The notes beneath the pieces were generated by a model. The model was given only the letters and a program-made list of their open reading frames with translations. It searched no databases and was not told the origin of the DNA. A stretch of 64,000 nt of DNA from assembly GCF_017874425.1 (NCBI RefSeq), contig NZ_JAGGLL010000019.1:1-64000 (forward strand). The letters run 5' to 3'. This document shows, piece after piece, positions 53,036-62,416 of the stretch. The DNA comes from Clostridium punense (GTDB lineage: Bacteria; Bacillota; Clostridia; Clostridiales; Clostridiaceae). The position numbers were made by a program, and so were the translations under genes. Positions within the stretch are counted from its first letter, which is position 1, and every line of letters begins with the position of its first letter.

Positions 53036-53467
53036 CTAAATATTCTTCTTCATATAATAAGTGTTATATTCAAAGGGACAATTCTCTAATACTCCGAAAA
53101 TCTCATATCCATTTTTAAGATAAAAATCCTTTGCTTGAAATTCAAAAGTTTCTAAGGTTATCATTTTGCACCCCATTTCCTTTGCTGCCTTTTCTGCTTA
53201 TTTTAAAAGTTCAGAACCATAACCACTAGTTCTACAGTCCTCTTTAACCCATAAAATATCTATATGGAGATAATCCCATCCGTATATCATACTTATAAGT
53301 CCTGCTAATACTTCTCCACTTTCACCCTTTATGACTCTATTTATTGGTGTAAAGTAAGGTTCTCTTATTGGCGGAACCTTGGATAAGTTATAATCAACCA
53401 AACTATTATTAACTAAAATTATCTCTTCTCTCGTACCTTCTTCAATAACAAAGTTTTCATTTTTCAC
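53036..53467 (-). pseudogene. GNAT acetyltransferase with a premature stop
   Basis: An open frame from GTG 53467 encodes a GNAT start and the acetyl-CoA loop (IDILWVKEDCRTSGYGSELLK), then meets TAA at 53198-53200. In the same frame it continues with AEKAAKEMGCKMITLETFEF and DFYLKNGYEIF and ends at 53036. The full 143 codons make a normal GNAT apart from this one stop. The start is poorly spaced from GGAG. It is probably a recent pseudogene. Confidence 0.8.
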
Positions 53468-54021
53468 ATCTCCAAACTAATTCCAAATTCTTCTCTAAGC
53501 TTCTCAAATCTATCTCTTTCAGGAGGCATAATTTCAAAAGTAGGGTTGTACAAAAATCAATTCCCCCAATGTTCTTTTGTTGTTTTTGTAATTTTAAACC
53601 CATTATTCAAATAAAGTTGAACAGCCTCTTTATTTATATCTGCCACATACAAGATAATGTCCTTAACTCCAAGTTGTTGTAAATAGTTAATCCCAAAGAG
53701 TAAAAGCGTCTTCCCATATCCTCTTTTTTGATACTTTTCATTTACAAAGAGATGATCTATTATATTATCATGTATCTCCACAGAGCCTACCATTTCTTCC
53801 TTAATGAACATAAGATAAACTGTATCCTTCTTTTTTATCATGTCTTCTCTTGTGTAAAATTCATCAGGGTCTAAATTTGTAGCTAAACTTAAACTACGAA
53901 AACAATCACAACAAATTTTGCGATAATCCTCATAGTAATCATCACAATAATTAACTAAGCTGACATCAGAACTTACTTCCCCACCATAATATTTCATTTC
54001 ATGAACTATAACTTCACTCAT
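53464..54021 (-). pseudogene. GNAT acetyltransferase truncated by an in-frame TGA
   Basis: The open frame 53557-54021 encodes a 154-residue GNAT (NEKYQKRGYGKTLLLFG, NKEAVQLYLNNGFKITK) and ends TGA after HWGN. The same frame stays open for 30 more codons (YNPTFEIMPPERDRFEKL and so on) to a stop at 53464, overlapping the next gene. This protein-like extension suggests that TGA replaced an Arg or Gly codon. The core GNAT fold is complete, so the shorter product may still work. Confidence 0.6.
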
Positions 54022-54141
54022 TTTCTCCCAGCCCCCTTTAGAATGTTACTAATCTTTTTATAATATAATTTTCATACAATTCACCTTGATAAAAACCATA
54101 TTGCTAAGTTGCATGTTCTCTCAACTACCTTTGGTAATGCT

Positions 54142-55029
54142 CTAATTCTTACATTCTTTATACCAATAAAAAGTGTAATGTGAATGTTGCTGAAATCCTA
54201 AGTTTTTATAAAACTCATCCGTTGATATTACATAAGCTTTTTTAGCCCCTAATTCTTTACATCTTTTTAAACTTTCTAATACAACTGCTTGTCCAATTCC
54301 TTTTCTTCTATATTCATTTACAGTACATACAGGTTCCACATATGCATAATCCGTACTTTTATCATACCAGCAAGCACAGAAGGCAACCCAATTATCTCCG
54401 TCCTTAGCAACCACATTTAAATAAAAGTTGTTTTGAGGTGCTGAAAGCATTTTTCTAAACTTTGCTATGGTTTCTTCATCTTCAGGTGCATCACCTTCAT
54501 GATCAAAACCATGCCATAGTACTTTATTATAGTTAAAAACATCATCTAAGCTCTTAACATTACTAATCTTTATATTTTCAGGAATAGCATATTTAAGATC
54601 AACTGTTTCTAGATTTACTTGTAATATATTCTCTTCATTTTCATTTACTTCGAAACTATTTCTTTTTAATAATTCAATTGATTCTTTATCTGCATCATTA
54701 ATTGCTATTCCAAGGCCATTTTCATCCATATAATTCTCAATACAATATTTCAGCATGTATTCTTCTAGAAATTTATACCTTTCATCTGCAAGAAAAATTG
54801 ATTCACCTAAAAGATGGTCATAGGTAGCTATTCCAATTAATTCATTCTCATCAAACCACATTCCTATTTTATCTGATATACTATTATCAAATTCAGCATG
54901 ATGAATCATCCATCCCCATCTAGCCCAATTCCAATTAATGTGCTGTTCACTCTGCTTTGATATTTTTATAAGAAGCTCACTAACCTTAAAATAATCATCT
55001 TTACAATAATTTTTAAATTTTATATCCAT
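54142..55029 (-). CDS. Two-domain GNAT acetyltransferase
   Basis: This 295-residue protein has a C-terminal GNAT (about 150-295) with VEPVCTVNEYRRKGIGQAVV and EFYKNLGFQQHSHYTFYW. The N-terminal part looks like a degenerate GNAT half. The W/Y-rich ending is typical of this subfamily. ATG 55029 is used, with GGGGAGAG upstream. A GTG at 55047 is in frame but precedes the site. Confidence 0.88.
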   Translation of the reverse strand: MDIKFKNYCKDDYFKVSELLIKISKQSEQHINWNWARWGWMIHHAEFDNSISDKIGMWFDENELIGIATYDHLLGESIFLADERYKFLEEYMLKYCIENYMDENGLGIAINDADKESIELLKRNSFEVNENEENILQVNLETVDLKYAIPENIKISNVKSLDDVFNYNKVLWHGFDHEGDAPEDEETIAKFRKMLSAPQNNFYLNVVAKDGDNWVAFCACWYDKSTDYAYVEPVCTVNEYRRKGIGQAVVLESLKRCKELGAKKAYVISTDEFYKNLGFQQHSHYTFYWYKECKN

Positions 55030-55183
55030 ATAATCATCTCTCCCCACTCATGGATTCTACCCTTAATATCATCTTTATTAATAGAAATCTCTTTCATTAC
55101 TTTTACCATATAATATATTTAAAATCCCTCTAGTTCACCATAAATTACAAAAGACTTAAGATTTACAATGAGGGATGACTCCA

Positions 55184-56362
55184 TTATTCAAACTTTCTTA
55201 CTTCTGGCATGCCCTCATTGTAGTCCGAATACTGAAGATGTTGAACAAGCCATTTACCATCTTTTCTCACCAATACTCCCGAAAACCTCATTGGTACAAT
55301 AAAGGTCTCACCTTTCTGCATCTCGTACATATACCCGATAGTATCATTAAGAGCTTCCAACAATTTATGTTTAGGTGCCTCCTCAGAGCTAAATGTATAT
55401 TTATTTGAGGAATTGACCCAGCCAAGCATTGTTTTAGCGGTTATATTTCTTTCTAAAAATGCTTTTGTAGTAAAATAAGCAACATCCCCATTAACTGAAA
55501 TCAAGGCATTTTCTACATTAAACTTAAAGTCTCCCCAGTACTTCCAATCAGATTCAACAATTCCTCTAGCTGCCTCAACCCCAAGGCAAAGCTCATCTGC
55601 ATCTGTACCTATTACTATTAAGTCTTCATTGAGCAGGAAAACTTCCTTCATATATTCATCAACATAATTTACATCTCTTTTTATATATCCATCTTGAAGT
55701 ATTTGAATGGTATTTCTTACTTCTTCATACTTAGCCTTTGAATTTACTTCAGGCATTTCAAATATACTTTTAATATAAGTTTCATCATCTAATCTATCTG
55801 GCCATGTCTCAGAATCAAAGGAAAACTGCATCTGATGGAACTTCCAAGCTTGATTTTCCTTTATAAGCACACAAGTAAACCTAACAGGCCATATATAATT
55901 TTCACCTTTTTCTATCTGTCTTAATGTATTAGCCATTTGACTTGCTGCTTTAAGGGCATCTACCTTGCTTCTATCTTCCCTGTCTAATAGTTCTTTTACT
56001 TTCTTAATTGTATTTTCAATATATTCATCCTCAGTTATTGTGTTTCTAATAACCCCAAGAGAAACTACCCATGCTACATTTTCATCTGCAAAAATTTTAG
56101 CCTCTTGAAATTTGAAATTTACATCCTTCCAATAGTTATTTTCATTAGCCAGATGAGATTTTATAAGCGTTTTTATATCCTCAGTATTAAAACACCACTG
56201 CCCCATGCTACTACCAAGTACTGCAAGATCCTCCCTTGAAGAAAATTCTTCGTCTACATAATTATCAACCTTTTTAATATCTTTACATTTGTATAGCTCT
56301 TGAAAATCTCCAAGAACTTTCTTTACTTCTTCAATTGAATTTATATTTTTATATCTTTCCAT
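55184..56362 (-). CDS. Tandem NTF2/SnoaL-like domain protein, paralog 2
   Basis: This 392-residue protein is homologous to 51198-52433. Domain 1 (about 10-190) ends WKFHQMQFSFD, and domain 2 (about 200-390) ends WLVQHLQYSD. Each half has the D-G/K-W-K/L-V-x-H-x-Q pattern of the final NTF2 strands. The paralogs also share the leader ATTAATTCCCCC. ATG 56362 follows GGGGG. The ligand is unknown. Confidence 0.75.
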   Translation of the reverse strand: MERYKNINSIEEVKKVLGDFQELYKCKDIKKVDNYVDEEFSSREDLAVLGSSMGQWCFNTEDIKTLIKSHLANENNYWKDVNFKFQEAKIFADENVAWVVSLGVIRNTITEDEYIENTIKKVKELLDREDRSKVDALKAASQMANTLRQIEKGENYIWPVRFTCVLIKENQAWKFHQMQFSFDSETWPDRLDDETYIKSIFEMPEVNSKAKYEEVRNTIQILQDGYIKRDVNYVDEYMKEVFLLNEDLIVIGTDADELCLGVEAARGIVESDWKYWGDFKFNVENALISVNGDVAYFTTKAFLERNITAKTMLGWVNSSNKYTFSSEEAPKHKLLEALNDTIGYMYEMQKGETFIVPMRFSGVLVRKDGKWLVQHLQYSDYNEGMPEVRKFE

Positions 56363-56395
56363 GATTAATTCCCCCATATAATTTATTTTTGCACT

Positions 56396-56485
56396 TTAGT
56401 CATTAATTAAATACATATCGTTGATTGTTTTATTTTTAATAAATCCTATGTGTTCATAAATTTTCAATGCTGGATTATTTCCCAT
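56396..56485 (-). pseudogene. C-terminal remnant of a GNAT gene
   Basis: The minus strand encodes NNPALKIYEHIGFIKNK and NDMYLIND-stop, the standard N-x-x-A-x-x-x-Y-E-x-x-G-F ending of a GNAT. No GNAT body lies upstream. The cytidine deaminase stop is at 56522, and the frame breaks just before the fragment. Confidence 0.65.
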
Positions 56486-56521
56486 TCAAAATCAGATATT
56501 AACTTGACTGTTTCTTTATAT

Positions 56522-56959
56522 CTAATCTTGAAAATGCTCTAATTCTTCTGGTTGATATGCATTTGTCCAATGGTATGGCTGCAATTCATTTAATGATACA
56601 AACTTCAGAGTATTGTCTGGAGTAGTAACTCCGACCTTAACATCTGTTCCCCAAAAACGTAACCGCTCTTGGCAAACTCCACAAGGAGAAAGTACCTTAA
56701 ATTGACTGTTTTCATCATCTCTCACAACACATAAGCAATGAGTCACACGGACGTTATATTTATGAGCTTCACACATTGATCCTACTTCAATGCATAAATC
56801 TACGCTGCTATTTGCTGTTTCAATTGAAACACTAGTAAAATATTGTCCATCCTCTGAATGAATTACTGCTGCTCCACCCCAGCCCTTTGGATATCTTTTT
56901 AAAATAAGTTCAGTGGCTCTTTTATACATTTCCTGTTGTATTATTTTTTCCTGTTCCAT
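56522..56959 (-). CDS. Cytidine deaminase-like protein (blasticidin-S deaminase group)
   Basis: This 145-residue zinc deaminase has Cys63-x-Glu in GSMCEAHKYN and P-C-G-V-C (Cys93, Cys96) for zinc, the C-x-E and P-C-x2-C pattern of cytidine and blasticidin-S deaminases. It deaminates a cytosine-type base. In blasticidin-S deaminases this confers resistance to that nucleoside antibiotic, but ordinary cytidine is equally possible here. GGGGG precedes the ATG. Confidence 0.88.
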   Translation of the reverse strand: MEQEKIIQQEMYKRATELILKRYPKGWGGAAVIHSEDGQYFTSVSIETANSSVDLCIEVGSMCEAHKYNVRVTHCLCVVRDDENSQFKVLSPCGVCQERLRFWGTDVKVGVTTPDNTLKFVSLNELQPYHWTNAYQPEELEHFQD

Positions 56960-57059
56960 GTTATCCCCCTAAAATATTTGCTTATTTTGTTTCTGCTTTT
57001 TTTATTATTCTTTTCCAAAAGCCTTTCACAGTTTAATCTCTAATTAATAAGATTCAAAA

Positions 57060-57512
57060 TTAATTTATTTGCTTTGTTACTTCTGATACTGCCCAACCTT
57101 GGTGTTCATGTAAAAGTTCTATACACTCATGTGGGTACATCCAAATTAAGACTTGATCTTTTTCCATTGATTCTAAATCATCATTCTTAATAATTACTTT
57201 GAAGAAAAATCCAACAGGATGTCTATATTGATTGAATGCTTCAGAAAAATAATATTTGGATGCTTCTCCAATAAATTTATCAATAAATATACTACATCCT
57301 AATTCTTCATTGAACTCTCTTACTAGGCATTCTTCTAGTTTTTCTCCATCTTCCAATCCTCCCCCGGGCAAAAAATAACCATATTCATTTTTAAGTACTG
57401 CTACCTGCCCAGCATCATTAAATGCTACCCCATATACTCCTTCCCTCCGAATATAATTTATACCATCAATCTTTTCACCAAAGATTATTTTATTTTTAAA
57501 TTTAATAATCAT
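57060..57512 (-). CDS. NUDIX hydrolase
   Basis: This 150-residue protein has a Nudix box in FLPGGGLEDGEKLEECLVRE and FNEELGCSI, with the R-E-x2-E-E core (E-F-N-E-E-L-G). It hydrolyses a nucleotide-linked phosphate anhydride of unknown type. ATG 57512 has GGAGG 5 nt upstream. A GTG four codons earlier is in frame. Confidence 0.88.
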   Translation of the reverse strand: MIIKFKNKIIFGEKIDGINYIRREGVYGVAFNDAGQVAVLKNEYGYFLPGGGLEDGEKLEECLVREFNEELGCSIFIDKFIGEASKYYFSEAFNQYRHPVGFFFKVIIKNDDLESMEKDQVLIWMYPHECIELLHEHQGWAVSEVTKQIN

Positions 57513-57660
57513 AGTTTCCTCCACATAATTTTACTTATGGTATAATAACCTATTTAATGATCCCTAATAATTTTTTAAATTTCCATGTACCTATACCCTC
57601 TAACTTCCCTAGTTATTAGGTTTGTGTATGCAATTACTTTTAATTAACATAAAAGAAAAT

Positions 57661-58509
57661 TTATAAATTTAACTCCAACCCATCATAAGCAATATGATAT
57701 CCATTTTTATTCACTAATTTGTCCATTACTTCATGAATATCATTTCCCTCATGTGATATATGTGTTGCATAAATCATGCTGTTTTCATGTATTATTTTTT
57801 CAATTTTCATTTTTGTGATAATATCAATTACTTGTCCTGAATCTAGATGTCCTCCTGCATTAAAACCTTCTCCATATGTATGGTCAAGTATAACTACATC
57901 AAGTTCAAACCTTTTTAAAGTATCCCATGCTCTATCAGATAACCTTAACAAATCGGTTCCATATAAAATACTTTTTTCATTGGAATTAACCACATATATT
58001 AATGAATTCTCACTAATATCATGTAAAGATTCTACGGCTGTAATGAAATATCTACCAAGCTTAATACAATCCCCATTATCCATATACCTAATGTCCATAG
58101 ACAGTCTACGTTGCCAATCTTCATCAAACAAATTGGCATCAGGCTCCTCAGCTTTGAGCCGTCTATTTAAGGACTTTATAGTCCCTTTAGATGCTAATAA
58201 ACTAATATTTTCTACATTTTCTGGTGCATACTCCTGAAGACGTGTTATTAAATGTCCTGCATCAAAATGGTCAGAATGTCCATGGGTTTGTAATATATAC
58301 TTAACCTTTGTCAAATCAATATTGTACATAGAAGAAGAAGTTGGAACATCTGGTCCTAAATCAATGAGTAAATCTTCATTTATAAGCAAGGATGACCTTT
58401 TTCTAATATCTTTTCCTTTTTTAGTTCTACCATTTTTACATACTGTACAATTACAAAAAACCAACGGACATGATGTTGCAGCAGAGGTACCCAAAAACAT
58501 TATTCTCAT
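57661..58509 (-). CDS. Metallo-beta-lactamase-fold hydrolase, PhnP-like
   Basis: This 282-residue protein starts MRIMFLGTSAAT and has NCTVCKNGRTKKGKDIRKRS, which resembles the Cys-rich N-terminus of the PhnP phosphodiesterases. THGHSDHFDAGH supplies the zinc ligands H-x-H-x-D-H. Later SLHDISENSLIY, DHTYGEG and ATHISHEGND fit the family. PhnP cleaves cyclic phosphodiesters in phosphonate use. No C-P lyase genes are present. The start is uncertain among 58509, 58521 and 58557. Confidence 0.82.
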   Translation of the reverse strand: MRIMFLGTSAATSCPLVFCNCTVCKNGRTKKGKDIRKRSSLLINEDLLIDLGPDVPTSSSMYNIDLTKVKYILQTHGHSDHFDAGHLITRLQEYAPENVENISLLASKGTIKSLNRRLKAEEPDANLFDEDWQRRLSMDIRYMDNGDCIKLGRYFITAVESLHDISENSLIYVVNSNEKSILYGTDLLRLSDRAWDTLKRFELDVVILDHTYGEGFNAGGHLDSGQVIDIITKMKIEKIIHENSMIYATHISHEGNDIHEVMDKLVNKNGYHIAYDGLELNL

Positions 58510-58675
58510 ATAACCCCACATACTTTCTACTTTAAATTTTAAGTTTTCAATTTTCACTAAACTTCATATATAGCAAAACTTAAATACATGCATTTAACTA
58601 TAACTGGATTCCTCTGCACCACCCTTTGATCCTCTCACTTCAATTCATGTCCAAAGTTTAGATTCAAGATTATTC

Positions 58676-59152
58676 TTAGCTTATTTCCTTCTCCGCCACT
58701 TCCTTATTTGAGAAAGTTAAATCATTATTCCCATGATAGAATTCTTGTGCTTGCTCATTAGATGCCGTAAATAAGAAAAACTTACTTACTCCTTCACTTT
58801 TGAAATAGTTCTCAGCTCCATTAAGTAGCTTTTTTCCTATGCCCTTACCACGATAATCAATTAAAGTGTATATCCACTCCACATATCCCATTTTTTCAAA
58901 ATCCACAAGGCTTAACATTATTGAAATATCACATCTTCCGATGACAATATCATCCTGTTTTGCAATTATGATTTTAGTGTTTTTTAATTCTTCAAGCTTT
59001 GCACTATGCAGTTTTTCCTTATAGCTAACTTCATCCAATTCCCAACCAAGAACATCTGGCTCAGTGATTCGTGCTTGCTTTTCAAAAATGCATATTCCCT
59101 CTATATCTTCGCTTGTTGCGGATTTAATAATTAAATTTTCAATCCCCATCAT
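58676..59152 (-). CDS. GNAT family N-acetyltransferase
   Basis: This 158-residue single-domain GNAT has IIKSATSEDIEGICIFEKQA, YVEWIYTLIDYRGKGIGKKLL with the acetyl-CoA loop, and ASNEQAQEFYHGN. The start sits behind GGGGGA at adjacent ATGs (59152 or 59149). A third in-frame ATG at 59164 overlaps the site. It lies 19 bp downstream of the next GNAT gene. Confidence 0.88.
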   Translation of the reverse strand: MMGIENLIIKSATSEDIEGICIFEKQARITEPDVLGWELDEVSYKEKLHSAKLEELKNTKIIIAKQDDIVIGRCDISIMLSLVDFEKMGYVEWIYTLIDYRGKGIGKKLLNGAENYFKSEGVSKFFLFTASNEQAQEFYHGNNDLTFSNKEVAEKEIS

Positions 59153-59171
59153 TTTATCCCCCATTAATTTC

Positions 59172-59777
59172 CTAGCAATATTCTCTGTGCTCCGATTTTT
59201 CGCATGTATTACTTATACTCTTTAAATACATTGTCTTTGTTAAGCCAAAACATATCTCATTATGATAGCTTCCATTCATATAAATGCTTTCCTTAAGTAA
59301 ACCCTCCTGGTCATACCCCAGCTTTTTATGCAATTTAATACTACCCTCGTTGGTTTCTAAAACAGTAGCTGAACATTTATTTAGTCTTCTTTCCATGAAG
59401 CCATATTGCAAAAGTATCTTCATTGCACTTATCCCATAACCTTTGCCTTGATATTCTTTAGCAATCCTAAGTCCAATTCCAAAGGTGCCGTGTCTTTCCT
59501 CATCTAAGGAAAAAATTATTCTTCCCACATGTACACCATCTAGGGTTTCCATAGCAAAAACTGTTCTGCCATCTTTTGTTTTGCAATTTTCAACTTCCTT
59601 GCTATACTCTTTTGCCTCTGAAGCTGTTGGCGGAAAACTAACTCTATATCCTGCTAACCTACCTAAGGATGTATCAAATCCAGTATTATAGAGGCACTCC
59701 CAATCTTCTTCTCTCCAAGGTCTTAATCTTATCTTTTCATTTTGCCAAAAATAATTTTCATATGCCGCTTCTCTCAC
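59172..59777 (-). CDS. RimJ/RimL-type GNAT acetyltransferase
   Basis: This 201-residue GNAT has KIRLRPWREEDWECLYN, FGIGLRIAKEYQGKGYGISAM and TNEGSIKLHKKLGYDQEG. It ends in a polar tail. The start is GTG behind GGGGG. The leader shares a 29-bp sequence with the leader of the nucleotidyltransferase gene (59805-59833 and 61509-61537), so intergenic sequence has been copied. Confidence 0.9.
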   Translation of the reverse strand: MREAAYENYFWQNEKIRLRPWREEDWECLYNTGFDTSLGRLAGYRVSFPPTASEAKEYSKEVENCKTKDGRTVFAMETLDGVHVGRIIFSLDEERHGTFGIGLRIAKEYQGKGYGISAMKILLQYGFMERRLNKCSATVLETNEGSIKLHKKLGYDQEGLLKESIYMNGSYHNEICFGLTKTMYLKSISNTCEKSEHREYC

Positions 59778-59825
59778 AAAAATTCCCCCTTAATTTAAAA
59801 TCAACTATCAACTTTCTTATATCTA

Positions 59826-60419
59826 TTATTCCAGGTGTTTAAACCTATCCCAGAATAAGTCTTTATTAAGTTTAAATGTCAGTCCATGGTACCTACTCCC
59901 TCTAACCTCTCTACAATTCATTTCACTAGCTACAATCTTAAATCCACAGCTTTCTGCAAGACTTATCATTCTATAATTACCTGACCAAGTTTGTGTATAT
60001 ATATCTGATAAAAATCCTGCTTTTAACAGATATGAAATAAACAGAATAAGAGCTGACTTCCCCATGTTTTTACCTCTATAACTTTTGCTTGGAATATCAA
60101 TCCCTACTGCAAGTCTTTCTTTATTACCGTCAATGTTATAAGATGAAACCCAACCTATATGGCTTCCTTCTACAGTACATATCTCTAGTCGTCTTCTTAT
60201 TTCTGGAACTGTTTTATTTAATCTTTTTAATAAACTATTTTTTAGATCTTCAATATTTACTTCTTCTTTTTCCCATGGAGCATCCCAATCCTGCCACTCA
60301 ACTTCAGTGGTATTCCATATGATATAATCATTGATATCCTGCATACACATATCTCTTAAAAATATATCTCCATTAAATATTCTAAATTCACTTTCTGTAT
60401 TTTCATTTTTCATTTCCAA
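59826..60419 (-). CDS. GNAT family N-acetyltransferase
   Basis: This 197-residue protein has an RimJ-like N-terminus (NGDIFLRDMCMQDINDYIIW), then VGIDIPSKSYRGKNMGKSAL, where the acetyl-CoA loop is present but has Asn and Met for the usual Gly. The end is NYRMISLAESCGF. The start is uncertain: TTG 60419 behind AGGGA, or ATG two codons later. The substrate is unknown. Confidence 0.85.
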   Translation of the reverse strand: MEMKNENTESEFRIFNGDIFLRDMCMQDINDYIIWNTTEVEWQDWDAPWEKEEVNIEDLKNSLLKRLNKTVPEIRRRLEICTVEGSHIGWVSSYNIDGNKERLAVGIDIPSKSYRGKNMGKSALILFISYLLKAGFLSDIYTQTWSGNYRMISLAESCGFKIVASEMNCREVRGSRYHGLTFKLNKDLFWDRFKHLE

Positions 60420-60449
60420 CTTATCATCCCTAATCTTAAATTTTAATCA

Positions 60450-61484
60450 TTACTTAATGTCATTTATAAGGCTATCTAAACATTGATAACTAACAATATC
60501 CACATTCTTACTTTTAAGTAAGTTTATAAAATATCTTTCATGTGATTTTATCAAGCTTATAAATTCAATTAAACTTGCATTATTTATAGCAGTTAAGAGT
60601 TTTGGAAATCCATTATAACTTGTTCCAGTTTCATTTAAAAAATCAATAATAATATTTTCCAATGATGCAGTTGCTAATACCACTGTTTGATAATCTCCAA
60701 TTTCACATGCATGGATTATTTTATTGTAATAGGATTTTTCTTCTTCATAAAAACCATTAAATACCTTTGTAAAATCTGATGGCATAGTTTTTGGAGTTTG
60801 AGAATCAATTAACGCTTTTGTATTTATGATTATTTGCTGAGATTTACAGAGTAATTCCTTACAATCATAACTTTGCAATATGTTTTCGTAGAGCAAAGGA
60901 AAATCCATAGGAACAAAGTTCATATCACAAATTTCAGACATCAACTTACCCCAACCTCTTCTTACAAAAGTACAGTTTAAAAGCGCAATAGCATATGATA
61001 AAATGCGAAGTATTTCTATTGCTTTTAACTTAACTCTATGTAAGTCATTACTGTAACTAAGCATATCAAAGTAAATATTATAACTTTTTTCTAATTGAAC
61101 TATTGCCTTTTTACGAAACTCAAATTTGCTAATTTGTTCTCCGATTTTTTGTAACTCCCTAAATCTTTCTAAATCTTCTTCAGATGAATAATACACTACT
61201 TGCGAACCTACGATAATAGAAACATTTTCTTCGTTATAATTTGCCATTGAGGTAGCTCTATCCCAAGATAATCCCCAAAAATCAAAACTGATATCATTTA
61301 AGATAAAAGTTTTAGCTACCTGATAGCCACGTTCTGTTTTAGGAATGAAATAAAAATCAAGGTCAGATTTATCATGAATGTCGTTATATACGTATGAACC
61401 ACACAATGCAACAATTGATATATCATCAGGATAATCCTTCCTTATTTTTTCAATGAACGCCTCTGCAACTTTTATCAATTCCAT
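60450..61484 (-). CDS. Nucleotidyltransferase-domain protein (aminoglycoside-modifying type)
   Basis: This 344-residue protein has the N-terminal nucleotidyltransferase motif VALCGSYVYNDIHDKSDLDF (G-S-x-x-x-x-D-x-x-S-D-x-D), with two metal-binding Asp residues. A long helical C-terminus (about 130-344) follows, resembling kanamycin or lincosamide nucleotidyltransferases. It may adenylylate an antibiotic or a protein. No antitoxin-like HEPN partner is adjacent. GGGGG precedes the ATG. Confidence 0.85.
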   Translation of the reverse strand: MELIKVAEAFIEKIRKDYPDDISIVALCGSYVYNDIHDKSDLDFYFIPKTERGYQVAKTFILNDISFDFWGLSWDRATSMANYNEENVSIIVGSQVVYYSSEEDLERFRELQKIGEQISKFEFRKKAIVQLEKSYNIYFDMLSYSNDLHRVKLKAIEILRILSYAIALLNCTFVRRGWGKLMSEICDMNFVPMDFPLLYENILQSYDCKELLCKSQQIIINTKALIDSQTPKTMPSDFTKVFNGFYEEEKSYYNKIIHACEIGDYQTVVLATASLENIIIDFLNETGTSYNGFPKLLTAINNASLIEFISLIKSHERYFINLLKSKNVDIVSYQCLDSLINDIK

Positions 61485-61539
61485 AATTTAACCCCCTTAT
61501 AAAATTACCTATCAACTTTCATACATCTATTATTTCATC

Positions 61540-62301
61540 TCATTTTATATTGGCTTCATAATGCTTTTCATTAAGTCTCACTACTTCAAGTTCTTTTATA
61601 TTTTTCTTCAGCTTCAATGCTAAACTTTCAATTCCGAAGATTTCTGTGAAAGTATGACTTCCAACGACAAGATTTATCCCTTTAAGCTGAGCATATTCAA
61701 TGGTATATAAATTACATTCACCTGTAATGTATACATCGCACTTATTTTCTACAGCTTCCCTAATGCAAGCTGTTGGTCCTCCATTACCGCAGAGTACACC
61801 CACTCGCTTAACTCTTTTATTATTAAACCTCCAAGATTTAACGGGTTCTTCAAGTAGATTTTCAATACTTTTTACTAGTTCATTGAATTCAATTTCTTCA
61901 TCGTATTCAGCGATTCTACCGAAATATAACCCTTCCCATTCATGAGTTTTTTTTACATTTCTTAAATTTAATTTTTTTACTAAACTATCATTTGTGCCAA
62001 AGTTGCAGTCATCAAGGGGTAAGTGATTATAGTAATGACTTATACCATACTCTGCTAACTTTTCTAAACACGCCTCTTTTAACCCATATATTTCTTCCCA
62101 TGCAGGATGGTGTGTCACCATCATATCAACTCCATGAATTCTTGCTTCCTCTATAGTCTCCAAGGTTAGGTTAACACAGTATCCCATTTTTTTAACTTCT
62201 CTATCTGTATGGTACGTAACCCCAGATTCACTAAAAAAGACTTCCTTATTTGCTATATCAAAAAGATCATTAATTCTTTCAACAATATGTGAAACATCCA
62301 T
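61540..62301 (-). CDS. Nif3-like dinuclear metal protein
   Basis: This 253-residue Nif3/DUF34 family protein has GVDMMVTHHPAWEE with the first metal His pair, HYYNHLPLDD with further ligands, KRVGVLCGNGG, ITGECNLYTIEYAQLKGIN and VGSHTFTEIFGI with the last ligands. Members form toroidal hexamers with a di-metal site. They are often called GTP cyclohydrolase 1 type 2, without firm proof. GGAGG precedes the ATG. Confidence 0.9.
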   Translation of the reverse strand: MDVSHIVERINDLFDIANKEVFFSESGVTYHTDREVKKMGYCVNLTLETIEEARIHGVDMMVTHHPAWEEIYGLKEACLEKLAEYGISHYYNHLPLDDCNFGTNDSLVKKLNLRNVKKTHEWEGLYFGRIAEYDEEIEFNELVKSIENLLEEPVKSWRFNNKRVKRVGVLCGNGGPTACIREAVENKCDVYITGECNLYTIEYAQLKGINLVVGSHTFTEIFGIESLALKLKKNIKELEVVRLNEKHYEANIK

Positions 62302-62416
62302 ATACTACCTCCAATTTATCAAACTTTATATACTCGTAATCCTTAGTATTGTACATTGATTATCTAATATAAATAAATGATTAAACTCTCAAATATAACT
62401 CTATTTAACTTCCATG

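Noticed and set aside
45187-54021. Stop-codon reassignment or programmed recoding in GNAT genes
   Set aside because: The interrupting stops are TAA, TAA and TGA, with TAG in a remnant, and nearby genes use all normally. Independent nonsense mutations are simpler.
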